This document shows, piece by piece, positions 4,595-5,658 of a stretch of DNA of 5,658 bases. The stretch covers positions 1 through 5,658 of the forward strand of contig CAMWSA010000267.1 of assembly GCA_947176785.1 (NCBI GenBank), in the 5' to 3' direction. The notes under the pieces were generated by a model that was not told the origin of the DNA, ran no database searches, and saw only the letters and a list, made by a program, of their open reading frames with translations. The stretch comes from an uncultured Lachnospiraceae bacterium (GTDB lineage Bacteria; Bacillota; Clostridia; Lachnospirales; Lachnospiraceae). Every line of letters starts with the position of its first letter. The first letter of the stretch is position 1. A program made the position numbers and the translations under genes.

Positions 4595-5503
4595 CTACTG
4601 GATATCTTTGGGGTTGTATCCAAAATTTTTCATCAGAAAATCACTGTCCCGCCAGTCCTTCTTCACCTTTACCCACAGCTGCAGATTCACATGCTGCTCC
4701 AACAGTTCCTCGATATCCGGCCTGGCCGCCGAACCGATGCGTTTCAACATGCTCCCGCCCTTGCCGATGATGATCCCCTTGTGGGAATCCCGCTCACAGA
4801 CTATGGTGGCTTCTATGTCACAGATTTTTTTGCGGTATTGCATCTTTTCGATACTGACGGCGATGCCGTGGGGAATCTCCTCCTCCAGCAGCCGCAGGGC
4901 CTTCTCCCGTATCAGCTCCGCAACAATCTGGCGCATGGGCTGGTCGGTGACGGTATCCTCGTCATAAAATGCCGGCCCGTAGGGCAGATACTTCATAATA
5001 CAGGAGATCAGAGAGTCCGTGTTATCCCCCTTCAGGGCCGATACCGGCACGATCTCCTGAAAATCCATCATCCTGCGATAGGTGTCTATATAGGGCAGGA
5101 GTTCTTCTTTTTTCACTGTGTCCGCCTTATTGATCACCAGGAGCACCGGGGTTTTCACCTTTTGCAGCTGCTCCATGATATGGCGCTCCCCCGCCCCGAT
5201 AAAATTACTGGGCTCCACCAGCCACAGAATCACATCCACCTCGGACAGGGTGCGCTCCGCCACATGCACCATATAGTCCCCCAGCTTGTTCTTGGCCTTG
5301 TGGATGCCCGGGGTATCCACAAACACGATCTGCCCCTGCCCGGAGGTATACACCGTCTGTATCCTGTTGCGGGTGGTCTGGGGCTTGTTGCTGGTAATGG
5401 CAATCTTCTGGCCGATCAGCCGGTTCATCAGTGTGGATTTTCCCACATTGGGACGTCCGATCAGCGTCACAAAACCGGATTTATATGCCGGGGTCTCATT
5501 CAT
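4595..5503 (-). CDS. era: GTPase Era, ribosome assembly
   Basis: Era is an essential GTPase that binds the 3' end of 16S rRNA and helps mature the small ribosomal subunit, in the cytoplasm and at the membrane. The 302-residue protein has the normal length. GTPase motifs: G1 GRPNVGKST (16-24), the switch I region PQTTRNR (41-47), G3 DTPG (63-66), G4 NKAD (125-128) and G5 SAL (155-157). The C-terminal KH domain shows GIIIGKGGSMLKRIG (243-257), the RNA-binding loop, and the C-terminal WRDS..L..FGY pattern usual for Era. The start at 5503 has AGAGGA 8 bases upstream. The preceding frame ends over the era start codon (ATGA), suggesting translational coupling. Nothing is missing or broken. Confidence 0.98.
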   Translation of the reverse strand: MNETPAYKSGFVTLIGRPNVGKSTLMNRLIGQKIAITSNKPQTTRNRIQTVYTSGQGQIVFVDTPGIHKAKNKLGDYMVHVAERTLSEVDVILWLVEPSNFIGAGERHIMEQLQKVKTPVLLVINKADTVKKEELLPYIDTYRRMMDFQEIVPVSALKGDNTDSLISCIMKYLPYGPAFYDEDTVTDQPMRQIVAELIREKALRLLEEEIPHGIAVSIEKMQYRKKICDIEATIVCERDSHKGIIIGKGGSMLKRIGSAARPDIEELLEQHVNLQLWVKVKKDWRDSDFLMKNFGYNPKDIQ

Positions 5504-5658
5504 GGGCTATGTCCTCTTTTCTCTCTGTATACGCGCTCCCGGCGGTGCCTTCCCCCGCCGCAGTGTTTCCCGCGGTCACTGTGGCCGCCGCAATATCCTC
5601 CGCTGCCTTTGTGACCGCCTCGTTGCCCGCCGCTGCCTTTGTGGCCGCCGCACTGCCC
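5500..5658 (-). CDS. 3' end of an unidentified gene upstream of era, low-complexity tail
   Basis: Only about 52 C-terminal residues are in the window. Two minus-strand frames stay open. The frame given here ends at TGA 5502-5500, in a 4-base ATGA overlap with era, and reads as a Gly/His/Cys/Arg-rich tail with decapeptide repeats such as RGGHKGSGGY. The rival frame ends at 5498-5496 and reads as an Ala/Thr-rich tail (for example AVTKAAEDI) ending in TERKEDIAHE. I slightly prefer the first: between the first two 30-base units five of seven differences fall on its third codon positions and none on the second, whereas in the rival frame five fall on the second. Relatives often have dgkA (diacylglycerol kinase) or a cytidine deaminase gene here, but nothing in the visible tail identifies either. 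Confidence 0.45.
   Translation of the reverse strand, partial: GQCGGHKGSGGQRGGHKGSGGYCGGHSDRGKHCGGGRHRRERVYREKRGHSP
5512..5517 (-). promoter_or_regulatory. Ribosome binding site of era
   Basis: AGAGGA with an 8-base spacer before the ATG at 5503, lying within the 3' end of the upstream frame. Confidence 0.65.
5533..5652 (-). repeat. Degenerate 30-base tandem repeat, four units
   Basis: Units at 5652-5623, 5622-5593, 5592-5563 and 5562-5533 begin with TGCGGC or a close variant. Units 1 and 2 are the most alike, with 22 of 30 or more bases shared; unit 4 is clearly worn. The period is a multiple of three, consistent with a coding repeat. Confidence 0.6.

Noticed and set aside
4691..5614. Long open frame of 307 codons on the plus strand opposite era
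   Set aside because: Era is unmistakable on the other strand. The antisense frame is rich in His, Leu, Gln and Pro, has no motif and no ribosome binding site, and is explained by the codon bias of era.

Overview
The window looks like a chromosomal housekeeping locus of a low-GC-phylum Firmicute, most probably a member of the Clostridia in the Lachnospiraceae or a close relative. The basis is gene order (era, a small YqzL-like gene, recO, a lipoprotein gene, then a single-chain dimeric glycyl-tRNA synthetase), the RecO variant without its zinc cysteines, strong AGGAGG-type ribosome binding sites, and GC-leaning third codon positions. No database search was possible, so the taxon is an inference. 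Every gene I can support lies on the minus strand, so transcription runs from right to left.

Layout in transcription order. Positions 5658-5500 hold the 3' end of an unidentified gene with degenerate 30-base repeats; it overlaps the start of era. Positions 5503-4595 are era, a ribosome-assembly GTPase. Positions 4505-4311 hold a small 64-residue gene resembling YqzL; its 3' end overlaps recO by 56 bases. Positions 4366-3716 are recO, for recombinational repair. A near-consensus promoter (3691-3719) is built into the end of recO and drives a 212-residue lipoprotein gene (3648-3010). After a 262-base gap comes glyS (2747-1359). After a 304-base gap comes a gene (1054 to beyond position 1) for a protein with a degenerate J-domain-like N-terminus and TPR-like helical repeats, cut by the window edge.

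The era, small gene and recO segment looks like one translationally coupled unit. The lipoprotein gene has its own promoter. glyS and the J-domain-like gene each follow a long gap and may be separately expressed.

The most unusual signals are non-coding. (1) The gaps upstream of glyS and of the J-domain-like gene share a co-oriented block of about 50 bases at 37/50 ungapped identity, each preceded in the transcript by a GCAGC/GCTGC stem whose loop differs in size. (2) A 15-bp hairpin lies inside the 5' part of recO, with the stop codon of the overlapping small gene in its loop. (3) The gap after glyS contains a possible terminator followed by nested inverted repeats, one arm of which matches the 3' strand of group II intron domain V. 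I see no phage, CRISPR, insertion sequence or defence system here.
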